DNA from: JBOEGW01 sp050633625
GTDB taxonomy: Bacteria; Pseudomonadota; Alphaproteobacteria; Rhodobacterales; Rhodobacteraceae
Assembly: GCA_050633625.1 (NCBI GenBank)
Contig: JBOEGW010000011.1
Location: 248,001-312,000, forward strand
Reading direction: 5' to 3'
Length of the DNA stretch: 64,000 nt
The position numbers and the translations under genes are program-made. The notes below the pieces were generated by a model, which was not told where the DNA came from, made no database searches, and saw only the letters and a program-made list of their open reading frames with translations. Within the stretch, counting starts at the first letter, position 1, and every line of letters starts with the position of its first letter. This document shows positions 34,041 to 44,229 of this stretch, one piece after another.

Positions 34041-35654
34041 ATGCCTGATCCACTTCTAGCGCTCGCTGTCATCCTTGCTGCCTTCGCAATCGCCTTGGCT
34101 GTGCTGATGGTCTTTGCGGCGATCGACAGACGGAAGACCTCGAATTTGCGGAGGTTTTCGGCGGATGAGCGCGAAGCGATCGTGTTCATTTTCGAGAATG
34201 AGACTCTCATTGATGCAACGCCAGCCGCCCGCCAATTCATGGAGACAGCGCCATTGCGTGGCACGGCCTGGACCCACCTGACAAGCCTGCTTCAACCACG
34301 GTTTCCACGCCTGAACGAATGGATTCAAGATCTCGCCATGATGGGCGAAATGGAGGTGCGTTCAAGCGATGGTGGAAACGCCTTGAAGGCAGAGTGGCAT
34401 GACGGCGTAGCGCGTGTAACCCTGTCAACGACCGACAAAGAAAGCGACTTTGTGCCCCTTGATCGGCACTCGCAAAACGCAATGTCTCACGAACTCGAAA
34501 GCCTGCGCGCCAACGCGGAACACATGCCGTTTCCTGTCTGGCGTGAGGATCTCTCAGGCACGATAACCTGGTGTAATCGGGCCTATCTGGAACTGGTAGA
34601 CTCCGCCGAAGGGCAAACGCAAAATCGCCCTTGGCCTCCGCGTCGCGTGTTTGATTTGAGCGATATGCCAAGCCCGGATGAGCTGGCAGCAAAAGGCGAA
34701 AGTTTTCGTGTCGCCTTCACGCCGTTTGAAAGCAAAAGGCGCCATTGGTTTGACGTGACTGAGCACAGCTTGCCGGACAGCAGTCTTTTTTCGGCAAGCC
34801 CAGCAGATCGGATTGTTCATGCTGAAACTTCGCTCAATGAATTCGTGACCACATTGACCAAGACTTTCGCGACCCTGCCTATCGGACTCGCTATTTTTGA
34901 CCGCCACCGCGAGCTGGCGCTGTTCAACCCGGCGCTCATGGACCTCACGATGTTGCCCGTGGATTTGCTTTGCGCGAAGCCGACACTTTCAACCTTTTTG
35001 GACAGGCTTCGCGAGCAACGCATGATGCCTGAACCCAAAGACTACAAATCTTGGCGTCAGCGTTTGTCTGATCTTGTCGATGAGGCCCGCAACGGCACCT
35101 ATGAGGAAACCTGGGCCTTGCCCACAGGGCAGACTTACAGAGTGACCGGCCGCCCTCATCCAGACGGCGCAATCGCCTTTCTGTTCGAGGATATCTCCGC
35201 TGAAGTTTCGCTCACACGGAGGTTTCGCACAGAACTCGATACGGGCCAAGCAACCTTGGACGCTTTGCCTCAGGCCATAGCCGTGTTTTCGCCAAATGGC
35301 ATCCTATCTTTGTCCAACACTGCATATGCTGAGCTCTGGGGTTTTGATCCCTCAACATCACTTGAAGAACTGAGTCTCGCGGATGCTGCTGATCGGTGGA
35401 AAGCGGTGTGCAGCCCGTCTCACATTTGGTCGGACCTCCGCGCTTTCGCCAGCAAAATGGGTCGACGCGATGCATGGTCCGCGCCCGTAACTCTCAAGGA
35501 TGGCCGCACCCTCAGTTGCCAAGTCAAACCGCTTGCGCACGGCGCGACGATGGTTTCTTTCTCCCACACCTCCGCCTTTCCAACCGACAATGCGCCGCGT
35601 TATTCTGAGCCTGCATTCGTGCCAAACCCCAGCGCAACCGCCGCCGAAGGGTAA
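34041..35654 (+). CDS. divL: DivL-like PAS-domain protein without kinase domain
   Basis: 537 residues. One N-terminal membrane helix (LLALAVILAAFAIALAVLMVFAA) is followed by three PAS-like segments: about 45-100 (FIFENETLIDATPAARQFM), about 160-270 (MPFPVWREDLSGTITWCNRAYLEL) and about 290-510 (LPIGLAIFDRHRELALFNPAL; LPQAIAVFSPNGILSLSNTAYAELWG). No H-box, N-box or G-box is present, so it cannot be a kinase. As I recall, Rhodobacter DivL is a PAS protein of this kind that feeds the CckA-ChpT-CtrA relay. Position before tsaE and a CtrA site upstream support the name. It could instead be an unrelated PAS sensor. Confidence 0.65.
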   Translation: MPDPLLALAVILAAFAIALAVLMVFAAIDRRKTSNLRRFSADEREAIVFIFENETLIDATPAARQFMETAPLRGTAWTHLTSLLQPRFPRLNEWIQDLAMMGEMEVRSSDGGNALKAEWHDGVARVTLSTTDKESDFVPLDRHSQNAMSHELESLRANAEHMPFPVWREDLSGTITWCNRAYLELVDSAEGQTQNRPWPPRRVFDLSDMPSPDELAAKGESFRVAFTPFESKRRHWFDVTEHSLPDSSLFSASPADRIVHAETSLNEFVTTLTKTFATLPIGLAIFDRHRELALFNPALMDLTMLPVDLLCAKPTLSTFLDRLREQRMMPEPKDYKSWRQRLSDLVDEARNGTYEETWALPTGQTYRVTGRPHPDGAIAFLFEDISAEVSLTRRFRTELDTGQATLDALPQAIAVFSPNGILSLSNTAYAELWGFDPSTSLEELSLADAADRWKAVCSPSHIWSDLRAFASKMGRRDAWSAPVTLKDGRTLSCQVKPLAHGATMVSFSHTSAFPTDNAPRYSEPAFVPNPSATAAEG

Positions 35655-35696
35655 CAACGCGCTTGCGGCATCGGGCCGGACGACTACAACAGGGTC

Positions 35697-36200
35697 ATGA
35701 CCCATGTTTTTCGCCGCCAAATTCGTCTTGCCTCCCCAAAAGAAACCGCGCGCCTCGCTCGCGCTTTTGTCGGCATCTGTGAGCGCGGCGATGTCATTTT
35801 GCTAGAGGGACCGATTGGAAGCGGCAAAACTCATTTTTGCCGCGCAATGATCCAAGAACATTTAATCCAAAATAATGCGCCCTTGGAAGATGTACCCTCA
35901 CCGACATTCACCCTTGTTCAAACCTACGACACCGGAACCAGCGAAATCTGGCACGCGGATTTATACCGTCTCACGCATCCAGATGAGGTTGAAGAACTGG
36001 GATTGATTGATGCCTTTGAAAGTGAAATTTGTCTGGTAGAGTGGCCAGATCGTCTTGGGGCATTGACCCCTCAAAATGCTCTTCTTTGCAGCTTTGAACA
36101 AGGCGCCGAAGACGACATGCGCCGACTAACACTGACGGCAACCGATCCCAAATGGGTCGCCAAACTTGAGAATGCACTGGCAGAATTTCCCTATGAGTGA
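35697..36200 (+). CDS. tsaE: tRNA threonylcarbamoyladenosine ATPase TsaE
   Basis: 167 residues. Walker A is LLEGPIGSGKTHF; SPTFTLVQTYD, IWHADLYRL and EWPDRLG are the family blocks. TsaE drives the TsaB-TsaD cycle in t6A synthesis. It is first in a plus-strand string with consecutive overlaps into amgK, murU, addB and addA. Confidence 0.95.
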   Translation: MTHVFRRQIRLASPKETARLARAFVGICERGDVILLEGPIGSGKTHFCRAMIQEHLIQNNAPLEDVPSPTFTLVQTYDTGTSEIWHADLYRLTHPDEVEELGLIDAFESEICLVEWPDRLGALTPQNALLCSFEQGAEDDMRRLTLTATDPKWVAKLENALAEFPYE

Positions 36201-37221
36201 ACGCAACGAATTGATCCAATCCTTTATTCGGGACAACGGTTGGCAGGATGCCATGCAAGAACCACTGGCCAGTGATTGCTCAAACCGGAGTTATATTCGC
36301 CTCACTCAAGGGCCGGGCAACGCCAGCGCAATGGTGATGGATGCCCCGCCCAGCAAAGGCGAAGATACGCGGCCTTTCGTCAAGATCGCCCATCATCTCT
36401 TGGCACAGGGCCTCTCCGCGCCGCGTATTTTCGCGAAGGACGAAGCCAATGGCTTCTTGTTGATTGAGGACTTGGGGCACGACCTTTACCTGCCTCTCGT
36501 TGAACAAAAGCCAGCCCTGGAAGATCCGCTCTATATCGCTGCGACCGACGTCTTGATCGCGCTTCATAAAGCCCCAGTTCCCGTGAATGTGCCCAGCTAT
36601 GGCGCCGCCACAATGATCAAAACAGCTCAACTGGGCCTTGATTGGTACCTAGCAGGCGCGAGCGAAGCGCCGACCCAAACCCAAAAAGACGACCTCGCAG
36701 GCGCTTTGGCCGATGCTTTCGCTGCGTTGGACCCTTGGGAAGATGTGTTGGTTCTGCGCGACTACCACGCAGAAAACCTCCTGTGGCTGCCGGATCGCAG
36801 CGGCCCCGCGAAAGTTGGGCTTCTGGATTTTCAGGACGCGGCAACCGGCCATCCTGCTTATGATCTTATGTCGCTTGGCCGCGATGTGCGCCGCGATGTC
36901 ACCCCGGACGTGACCACCCATATGCTTGAACACTATGCCCAGCGCACCGGATTGGACCTTGCCGCATTGACGCGCGCCGCCGCGACAGTTTCCGCCCAAC
37001 GCAATCTTCGCGTTCTTGGCGTTTTCGCGCGGATGTCGATGCATTTTGCACGCCCTGCCTATGTGGAGCTTTTGCCCCGCACTTGGGCCAATCTCATGAT
37101 TGATCTCGCCCATCCCGACCTCGCGCCACTCAAAGACACAGTCACAGAAATTTTCCCGGCACCAACCAAGCCAACCCTAGAAAAGTTGATAGCAAAATGC
37201 GGGACCATCCCAACGCTTTAA
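36193..37221 (+). CDS. amgK: Anomeric MurNAc/GlcNAc kinase (AmgK-like)
   Basis: 342 residues from MSERNELIQSFIRDNGWQDA. The aminoglycoside-phosphotransferase fold shows SDCSNRSYIRL, the catalytic VLRDYHAENLLWL and the metal loop GLLDFQDAATGHPAYDLMSL. With MurU next door, a role in the AmgK-MurU shunt is likely: it phosphorylates recycled MurNAc at the anomeric carbon, bypassing de novo UDP-MurNAc synthesis. It overlaps the tsaE stop by eight bases and murU by 25. Confidence 0.9.
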   Translation: MSERNELIQSFIRDNGWQDAMQEPLASDCSNRSYIRLTQGPGNASAMVMDAPPSKGEDTRPFVKIAHHLLAQGLSAPRIFAKDEANGFLLIEDLGHDLYLPLVEQKPALEDPLYIAATDVLIALHKAPVPVNVPSYGAATMIKTAQLGLDWYLAGASEAPTQTQKDDLAGALADAFAALDPWEDVLVLRDYHAENLLWLPDRSGPAKVGLLDFQDAATGHPAYDLMSLGRDVRRDVTPDVTTHMLEHYAQRTGLDLAALTRAAATVSAQRNLRVLGVFARMSMHFARPAYVELLPRTWANLMIDLAHPDLAPLKDTVTEIFPAPTKPTLEKLIAKCGTIPTL

Positions 37222-37892
37222 TGATTTTCGCCGCCGGTTTTGGCACACGCATGGGCGAAATGACGAAACACACGCCCAAGCCATTGATCAAAGTCGATGG
37301 CAAACCGTTGATTGACTACGCGCTCGAAATCGCGGCCACGGCACAGGTCAAAAACATCGTCGTGAACACACACTATAAACATGCGCAAATGGCCGCTCAT
37401 TTGGCTCCATTGGGTGTCCAGATTTCGCATGAGGAAGCCGCCATTCTCGAAACCGGCGGCGGGCTTCGGCTGGCTCTACCGCTGCTTGGCCCTGACCCCG
37501 TTTTCACGATGAACTCAGACGCCGTGTGGAGCGGAGCAAACCCGCTCACCACCCTGGCAGCCGCCTGGAAGCCAGACATTATGGACGCCTTGTTGCTTCT
37601 GTTGCCGCGCGAAAACGCGGTTGGGCACAAGGGGAAGGGAGATTTCATATTGGGGTCTGATGGTCGCTTAACACGGGGCGCGGGCCTCGTGTACTCTGGC
37701 GCGCAAATCATCAAGACGGACAGGCTTCGCGATATCAGCTCGGATGCCTTCTCGCTCAACTTGCTCTGGGACGAAATGGCGCAATCAAAACGCCTGTTTG
37801 GCACAGTCCACAATGGGGGGTGGTGCGATGTTGGTCATCCCGGCGGGATCGCGGATGCTCAGGCCCTTTTGAAAGACGCTGAGAATGTTTGA
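37197..37892 (+). CDS. murU: N-acetylmuramate-1-phosphate uridylyltransferase (MurU-like)
   Basis: 231 residues. The nucleotidyltransferase signature FAAGFGTRMGEMTKHTPKPLIKVDGKPLIDYAL is followed by NSDAVWSG and a C-terminal WCDVGHPGGIADAQ. It makes UDP-MurNAc from MurNAc-1-phosphate produced by AmgK, which closes a peptidoglycan-recycling route that avoids the fosfomycin-sensitive step. The start overlaps amgK, and its stop overlaps the addB start. Confidence 0.9.
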   Translation: MRDHPNALMIFAAGFGTRMGEMTKHTPKPLIKVDGKPLIDYALEIAATAQVKNIVVNTHYKHAQMAAHLAPLGVQISHEEAAILETGGGLRLALPLLGPDPVFTMNSDAVWSGANPLTTLAAAWKPDIMDALLLLLPRENAVGHKGKGDFILGSDGRLTRGAGLVYSGAQIIKTDRLRDISSDAFSLNLLWDEMAQSKRLFGTVHNGGWCDVGHPGGIADAQALLKDAENV

Positions 37893-40833
37893 CCCGTCTT
37901 CCTCCCCGCGCGTCTTCGCAGAGCCTCCGGGCGTAGACTTCCCAAAATCTGTCGTAGATGGCTTGCGCGACCTGATGAAAGGGCACCCTCCCGAAGCCAT
38001 GGCCCGCGTAACGCTTCTTGTGAACACAAGGCGGATGCAGCGGCGCGTCCTCACTTTATTTGACGATGGTCCAGCGAGCCTATTGCCTCGTGTGCGTTTG
38101 ATCACCGACCTTGGGCGCGATATTGCTATGGCCGATTTGCCCCCGGCTGTTTCGCCGCTCCGGCGACGGCTCGAAATGGCTGAGCTGGTCACGCAACTCT
38201 TGGACCACCAGCCCGACCTCGCACCGCGCGCCGCGATTTATGACCTCGCCGACAGCCTCGCCGGGCTGGTAGACGAAATGCAAGGCGAGGGCGTTGACCC
38301 GGATGCCCTTCGCGATCTCGACGTTTCTCATCACTCAGCCCATTGGGCGCGCAGCCTCGCGTTTTTGGACATTGTCGATCGGTTTTTTGGCACCGACAGC
38401 GGCGAGCCGCCGGACATCGAAGCGCGTCAAAGGATGGTGATTGAACGGCTAGTTGCCCGCTGGAACACAAACCCTCCGACTCACCCTTACATCATTGCTG
38501 GCTCAACCGGATCACGCGGGGCGACTGGGCTACTGATGGAGGCCGTTGCAAAACTTCCCCAAGGGGCTGTCATTTTGCCAGGGTTCGATTTTGAGATGAC
38601 AGTCGATCACTTTTCAGCGTTGGAGAACGGGCTAACAGCCGAAGATCACCCGCAATATCGTTTTGCTCGCCTGCTCAACCGCCTCGACATCAGCTGCGAA
38701 AACGTCTTGCGATGGCATACGGCAACACCCCCTGCCCCTGCGCGAAACCGGCTTGTTTCTCTGGCGCTTCGCCCCGCCCCCGTGACGGACCAATGGCTCG
38801 CGGAGGGGCAAGATTTCGAGGGCGTATCCGAAGCCGCCGCGCGCATGAGCCTGATCGAGGCGCCGACTCCGCGCGCGGAAGCCGTGGCAATTGCCTTGGT
38901 CATGCGCGACGCCGCTGAAACGGGCCGCCAAGTTGCGCTGATCACGCCAGACCGCATGTTGACGCGCCAAGTGAGCGCCGCGTTGGATCGCTGGCACATT
39001 GAGCCTGACGATTCCGCTGGTCGGCCGCTTTCGCTCACCGCACCCGGCCGCTTTTTGCGCAGCGTGGTTGATCTCACAGGTACAAAAATCACCGGTCCCG
39101 ACCTCCTCGCCCTCCTCAAACACCCCCTGACCCACTCACAGTCTTCGCGCGGCGATCACTTGCGGTTTTCTCGGGATCTGGAGCTAGAAGCTCTGCGCAA
39201 GAACATTGCGATACCGACCGGGCAAAATATCCTCGACTGGGCAATGACTCGACACGAAGGAGACGAGGTGCGGCGCGAATGGGCGGTTTGGGTCGGCGCT
39301 GTTTTGGAAGCTCTCAAGCCAACAAGAACCCGACCACTAAAGGATCACCTCGAACAAACCTTGCGCAGCGCGCAGGCGATTGCTGCGGGTCCAGAGGGCG
39401 AAGGGAGCGGAGGTTTATGGGAGAAGGCCGCGGGGGTTGAGGCCCGAAAAATCCTTGATGAACTGCAACGCGAAGCGGAGCATGGTGGCTCTTTTTCGCC
39501 GCCCGATTACCGCGACCTTTTCAATGCGATCCTATCGCGAGGCGAGGTTCGTGACCCCATTCAGCCGCACCCAAACATTATGATTTGGGGCACCTTGGAA
39601 GCGCGTGTTCAGGGCGTCGATACCATCATTCTTGGCGGGCTTAATGATGGCGTTTGGCCCGAACGCCCCAGCCCCGATCCGTGGATGAATCGAGACATGC
39701 GACATCGGGTAAACCTGCTGTTACCTGAACGGCGCATCGGCCTTTCGGCACATGATTTTCAACAGGCTATCGCGGCGCCCGACGTGATCCTGACCCGCGC
39801 CATTCGCGATACAGAAAGCGAAACAACACCCTCTCGCTGGCTCAACCGCATGTCTAACCTCATGAAGGGCATGTCCCAAGAAGGTGCAGACGCATTTGAA
39901 GGCATGCGCACGCGCGGCTCCAAATGGCTCAACCTCGTCGACACCCTTGATGACGCGCCCAGCATTGAGTTGGCCAAACGCCCAGCCCCGATGCCCCCGG
40001 TTTCTGTGCGCCCCAATCGGCTATCAGTCACGAATGTTACAAGGTTGGTACGCGACCCCTATGCCGTTTATGCCCGGTATGTCTTGGGCTTATCCCCGCT
40101 CGACCCTCTGCATCAAACGCCAGATGCGCCACTGCGCGGCACAACACATCATATGATTTTCGAGCGGTTCATCAAAGAAACGTCGCCCAACGAGCCGCGC
40201 CCTGCGGCTCATGCGCGCCTGTTGAGCACGGCGCGTGATGTGCTCGAAGCAGAAGCCCCCTGGCCCGCAGCGCGGCTTTTGTGGCTCGCGAAAATTGAAC
40301 GTGTCGCCGGTTGGTTTTTGGACGGGGAAGCTGAGCGCTCGACAACAAGCACTGTCGTAGCAACTGAGATTGCCGGGAAGATGGACCTGCCCGAAATTGG
40401 CTTCACCCTCACCGGTATCGCCGATCGAATTGATCGCGCCGACGATGGCGAGTTGTTGATTTATGACTACAAAACCGGCACCCCACCCAGCCCAAAACAG
40501 CAAATGACATACGACAAACAGCTCTTGCTCGAAGCCGTCATGGCCGAATCCGGGGCCTTCGAAGGCCTCGCCCCAAGTCCTGTGAAAGCCGCAAGCTACA
40601 TTGGCGTTGGAACAAATCCGACATGTCAGGGCATTACAGTTGGGGAAGAAGAAATCGCGCTCACACGGGAGTCCCTACGGGAACTCATTCTGAAATACCA
40701 AGACAAGAAACAGGGATACGCCTCAAGGCGCATTGTCCAGAACGAAGCCTATCCAGGCGCGTATGATCATCTTGCACGGTTCGGAGAATGGACACAATCC
40801 GATGCGCCAACCTTGATGGAGGTGGGCGAATGA
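37885..40833 (+). CDS. addB: Double-strand break repair protein AddB
   Basis: 982 residues, typical of the alphaproteobacterial form. The N-terminal inactivated helicase part is recognisable by LLVNTRRMQRRVL and IIAGSTGSRGATGLLMEAVAKLPQGAVILPGFD; later IILGGLNDGVWPERPSPDPWMNRDMR and the C-terminal nuclease motif ELLIYDYKTGTPPSPKQQ. Only two cysteines are obvious, so the iron-sulphur cluster of Bacillus AddB appears absent, as I recall for alphaproteobacteria. It works with AddA in RecBCD-like end processing. It overlaps murU by eight bases and addA by four. Confidence 0.93.
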   Translation: MFDPSSSPRVFAEPPGVDFPKSVVDGLRDLMKGHPPEAMARVTLLVNTRRMQRRVLTLFDDGPASLLPRVRLITDLGRDIAMADLPPAVSPLRRRLEMAELVTQLLDHQPDLAPRAAIYDLADSLAGLVDEMQGEGVDPDALRDLDVSHHSAHWARSLAFLDIVDRFFGTDSGEPPDIEARQRMVIERLVARWNTNPPTHPYIIAGSTGSRGATGLLMEAVAKLPQGAVILPGFDFEMTVDHFSALENGLTAEDHPQYRFARLLNRLDISCENVLRWHTATPPAPARNRLVSLALRPAPVTDQWLAEGQDFEGVSEAAARMSLIEAPTPRAEAVAIALVMRDAAETGRQVALITPDRMLTRQVSAALDRWHIEPDDSAGRPLSLTAPGRFLRSVVDLTGTKITGPDLLALLKHPLTHSQSSRGDHLRFSRDLELEALRKNIAIPTGQNILDWAMTRHEGDEVRREWAVWVGAVLEALKPTRTRPLKDHLEQTLRSAQAIAAGPEGEGSGGLWEKAAGVEARKILDELQREAEHGGSFSPPDYRDLFNAILSRGEVRDPIQPHPNIMIWGTLEARVQGVDTIILGGLNDGVWPERPSPDPWMNRDMRHRVNLLLPERRIGLSAHDFQQAIAAPDVILTRAIRDTESETTPSRWLNRMSNLMKGMSQEGADAFEGMRTRGSKWLNLVDTLDDAPSIELAKRPAPMPPVSVRPNRLSVTNVTRLVRDPYAVYARYVLGLSPLDPLHQTPDAPLRGTTHHMIFERFIKETSPNEPRPAAHARLLSTARDVLEAEAPWPAARLLWLAKIERVAGWFLDGEAERSTTSTVVATEIAGKMDLPEIGFTLTGIADRIDRADDGELLIYDYKTGTPPSPKQQMTYDKQLLLEAVMAESGAFEGLAPSPVKAASYIGVGTNPTCQGITVGEEEIALTRESLRELILKYQDKKQGYASRRIVQNEAYPGAYDHLARFGEWTQSDAPTLMEVGE

Positions 40834-43800
40834 CCCTGAACGACGCAACCCTAAACCAGATCGCAGCAGCCAAACCGGACGCAAACACCTGGCTTTCCGC
40901 CAATGCCGGATCGGGCAAAACCCGCGTCCTCACAGACCGTGTTGCCCGCCTTTTGCTGGATGGGGTGTCGCCGCAAAACATCCTGTGCCTAACCTATACG
41001 AAGGCGGCGGCAAGCGAGATGCAAAACCGGCTCTTTGATCGACTGGGCGCTTGGGCAATGAAACCCGATGAAGCGCTACGCCTTGAGCTGACAGAACTCG
41101 GGGTGACTGAAGTTGCGGATTTGCGCGAAGCGCGCCGCCTTTTCGCGGGAGCCATTGAGACGCCGGGCGGCTTGAAGATCCAAACAATCCACTCCTTTTG
41201 CTCGTCAATTTTGCGGCGCTTTCCCCTTGAAGCCGGTGTATCACCAGACTTTACCGAAATGGACGATCGGGCGGCGCTTATGCTGCAAATGGAAGTCATC
41301 GAAGACATGGCGGGCGATGCGCGACGCCCCTTGATGGAGGATGTTGCGCGCTATTTCACCGGAATCGATTTCGAAGATTTCACAAAACAAATCGTGGCGA
41401 AACGAGCAGCATTTGATCAGCCTATCACCAAGAAAGAAATCTGGGCTTGGTTTGACTTCGCCGACGATGAAGACCAAACTATCCTGCCTTCCTTGGCGTT
41501 TTCACCCGATGCGAAAGACACAATCCGTAAGGTGATTCCCGTGCTTGAAAAGCACAGCAAAACGATGGTGAAACGGGCCGAATTCCTGTCGAAAATCAAT
41601 CTCGACGCCCCCGGAATAAATGACTTTGCTTTGCTCAAATCGGCCTTGTTGACGGTGGCAGGGGCCATACCGAAAACCAATTTCCTCACCGGCGCTTGCG
41701 AAGCCGAGATGGGAGAATTGGCAGATCGCCTCAGAGGCCTCGCCGAGCAAACAGTCGATCTTGTGGATGTCGAGCGAAGACTACTGACAGCCGCTCAAAC
41801 CTATGCGCTCCACGCGTTTGGCCACGCCTTTCTTCGCGATTACAACACGCGCAAACAGGATCGGGGATGGTTGGATTTTGATGATTTCATTACCCGTGCC
41901 GGAGCACTTTTGAATGACGCCGATGTCACGGCTTGGGTGTTGTACCGCCTTGATGGTGGAATTGATCATATTTTGGTGGACGAAGCCCAAGACACCAGCC
42001 CCGGCCAATGGCGAGTGATTGAAAGTCTGGCGCGCGAGTTCATGACGGGCGAGGGAGCGCGCGCTGGGACAAAGCGAACGATCTTTGTTGTCGGCGACCC
42101 AAAACAATCAATCTACTCTTTCCAAGGCGCTGATCCTGCTGAGTTTTCGCGCATGAAAACCTTGTTTCGAACGGGCCTTGAGGAGGCACGAGATGCGCTT
42201 TTTGAACGGTCCCTAGAATACTCTTTTCGCTCATCAAAAGCGATATTGAACCTTGTCGATACAACATTCGACTCCACCCCCGGACTTGGAAATGGGTTCA
42301 AACACAAAGCGTTTTTTGAGGATTTGCCGGGGCGCGTTGATCTTTGGCCGTTGATCGAAGCGAACAAAGATCCGGAGCCTGCCGCATGGTTTGACCCGGT
42401 GGACATGCTGGCACCACAAGACGAGAAAGTTCAAGTCGCCGAGCGTATCGCGGAGGAAATCGAGAGACTATTGGCGGAAGGCTCATTGCCGACCAACAAG
42501 GGCGATTTCAGGCAGGTATCGCCCGGAGACATCTTGATTTTGGTGCAGACCCGTTCTCAAATTTTCCACGAGATCATTCGCGCTTGTAAGAAACGCGATC
42601 TGCCAATTGCGGGTGCTGATAAACTTCGGATTGGTGGCGAGCTGGCCGTTAAGGACATCACAAGCTTATTGCGGTTCCTTGCGACACCAGAGGACGACTT
42701 GTCTCTGGCAACTGTGCTGAAATCTCCGCTTTTTGGCTGGGATGAAGACCGACTATATCGGTTGGCCCATGGGCGTGGCAAAACCTACCTATGGAATGCT
42801 TTGCGCGCGGATGAAACGAGCAACGAGCTTGAATTGCGCGTTCTGAACGATCTTCGAGGCGAAGCCGATTTCTATAGGCCCTATGACTTGATCGAAAGAC
42901 TGTTGACCCGCCATGACGGACGCCGGCGCCTGACCGCGCGTTTGGGGGCTGAGGCGATTGATGGAATCGACACATTGCTCCAGCAAGCGCTGGCTTACGA
43001 GCGCATTGAAGTGCCGAGCCTGACAGGGTTTTTGACCTGGCTTGAGGTGAAAGACATTGAGGTAAAACGCGACCTTGGCAGCAAGGGCAATCAGATTCGC
43101 GTCATGACGGTGCATGGCTCAAAAGGGCTTGAGGCCCCCATCGTGATCCTTCCCGAAACCACGAAACGCCGACAACGGTCCGCAGACAAATTGATAGACT
43201 TAGAAGAAGGCAAGACTGTCTGGGCGCCGAGCAAGGCAAACATGCCGAGCGTTCTATTGCCAGTTTTGGCCGACAAAGAAGAGCGCGCAGCGGAGGAACG
43301 AAACCGGCTATTATATGTTGCGATGACCCGCGCAGAAAATTGGCTGATCGTGGCTGGGGCGGGAGATGCTGGAAAATCGCCTCAAGAAAGTTGGTACGCG
43401 ACGATCAAGTCCGGAATGGAACAAGTGGGTGCCCTGAAGTTTTTGCAGAGCGGCGAAGGTGTGGGGCTGAGGCTCCAGACTGGCGAATGGCTTGCCGCCA
43501 ACACCGCGGACAAGGGCGCAGTAAGCGCATCCGAAGTTGAAGTGCCTCGATGGTTGCGCACGCCCGCGAAACCACCCGTAAAAAGCACCCCGCCGCTCGT
43601 GCCATCTGAATTGGGCGGCGCGAAGGTCGTGGTCTCTGATGCGCCAACACTTTCGGGGGAGGAGGCAAAGCAACGCGGGCGGCAAATCCACCAACTCCTT
43701 GAGTTCCTTCCCACCTACCCTGAGGAAGAATGGCGGAACATTTCGAGGGAGTTGTTGGCGTCGGGCGAGGATAGCGTGAACGAAGATCGCGCTGACGCAC

Positions 43801-44192
43801 TTTTTGAACATGCCCGGCGGGTCTTGACCAACCCATCGCTCATCCATCTGTTTTCCGCCGATGCTTTGGCCGAAGTCGAGGTCTCCGCGCCCGTTGATGC
43901 GCTTGGCGCGACTCGAATTCATGGGGTTATCGACCGGCTTATCGTGACGCCAGAGGCCGTTTTGGCTGTAGATTTCAAAACAAACCAGATCGTGCCCGAG
44001 CGGCCCGAAGTTATCCCTGAGGGCATTTTGCGCCAATTGGGCGCCTATGAAGAGGCACTTAAAGCGCTCTACCCTGAGAGAAAAATCCAATCTGCGGTGC
44101 TCTGGACGCAAACCGCAACGCTGATGACATTGCCTCACGGTTTAGCGACTGGCACATTTCGTCGCCTTGACGGTGACGCCGCCCATACTTAG
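40830..44192 (+). CDS. addA: Double-strand break repair helicase-nuclease AddA
   Basis: 1120 residues from MTLNDATLNQIAAAKPDANTWLS. UvrD-family helicase motifs: Walker A ANAGSGKTRVL, TYTKAAASEM, Walker B ILVDEAQDTSPGQW, GDPKQSIYSFQGADP, MTVHGSKGLEAP and LLYVAMTRAENWL. The C-terminal RecB-like nuclease core is AVLAVDFKTNQ. It starts in ATGA overlap with addB, so the longer frame from 40788 is rejected. Loads homologous recombination after double-strand breaks. Confidence 0.96.
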   Translation: MTLNDATLNQIAAAKPDANTWLSANAGSGKTRVLTDRVARLLLDGVSPQNILCLTYTKAAASEMQNRLFDRLGAWAMKPDEALRLELTELGVTEVADLREARRLFAGAIETPGGLKIQTIHSFCSSILRRFPLEAGVSPDFTEMDDRAALMLQMEVIEDMAGDARRPLMEDVARYFTGIDFEDFTKQIVAKRAAFDQPITKKEIWAWFDFADDEDQTILPSLAFSPDAKDTIRKVIPVLEKHSKTMVKRAEFLSKINLDAPGINDFALLKSALLTVAGAIPKTNFLTGACEAEMGELADRLRGLAEQTVDLVDVERRLLTAAQTYALHAFGHAFLRDYNTRKQDRGWLDFDDFITRAGALLNDADVTAWVLYRLDGGIDHILVDEAQDTSPGQWRVIESLAREFMTGEGARAGTKRTIFVVGDPKQSIYSFQGADPAEFSRMKTLFRTGLEEARDALFERSLEYSFRSSKAILNLVDTTFDSTPGLGNGFKHKAFFEDLPGRVDLWPLIEANKDPEPAAWFDPVDMLAPQDEKVQVAERIAEEIERLLAEGSLPTNKGDFRQVSPGDILILVQTRSQIFHEIIRACKKRDLPIAGADKLRIGGELAVKDITSLLRFLATPEDDLSLATVLKSPLFGWDEDRLYRLAHGRGKTYLWNALRADETSNELELRVLNDLRGEADFYRPYDLIERLLTRHDGRRRLTARLGAEAIDGIDTLLQQALAYERIEVPSLTGFLTWLEVKDIEVKRDLGSKGNQIRVMTVHGSKGLEAPIVILPETTKRRQRSADKLIDLEEGKTVWAPSKANMPSVLLPVLADKEERAAEERNRLLYVAMTRAENWLIVAGAGDAGKSPQESWYATIKSGMEQVGALKFLQSGEGVGLRLQTGEWLAANTADKGAVSASEVEVPRWLRTPAKPPVKSTPPLVPSELGGAKVVVSDAPTLSGEEAKQRGRQIHQLLEFLPTYPEEEWRNISRELLASGEDSVNEDRADALFEHARRVLTNPSLIHLFSADALAEVEVSAPVDALGATRIHGVIDRLIVTPEAVLAVDFKTNQIVPERPEVIPEGILRQLGAYEEALKALYPERKIQSAVLWTQTATLMTLPHGLATGTFRRLDGDAAHT

Positions 44193-44229
44193 TGTTCACT
44201 CGACATATCAAATTCCTGGAGTATGAAAA

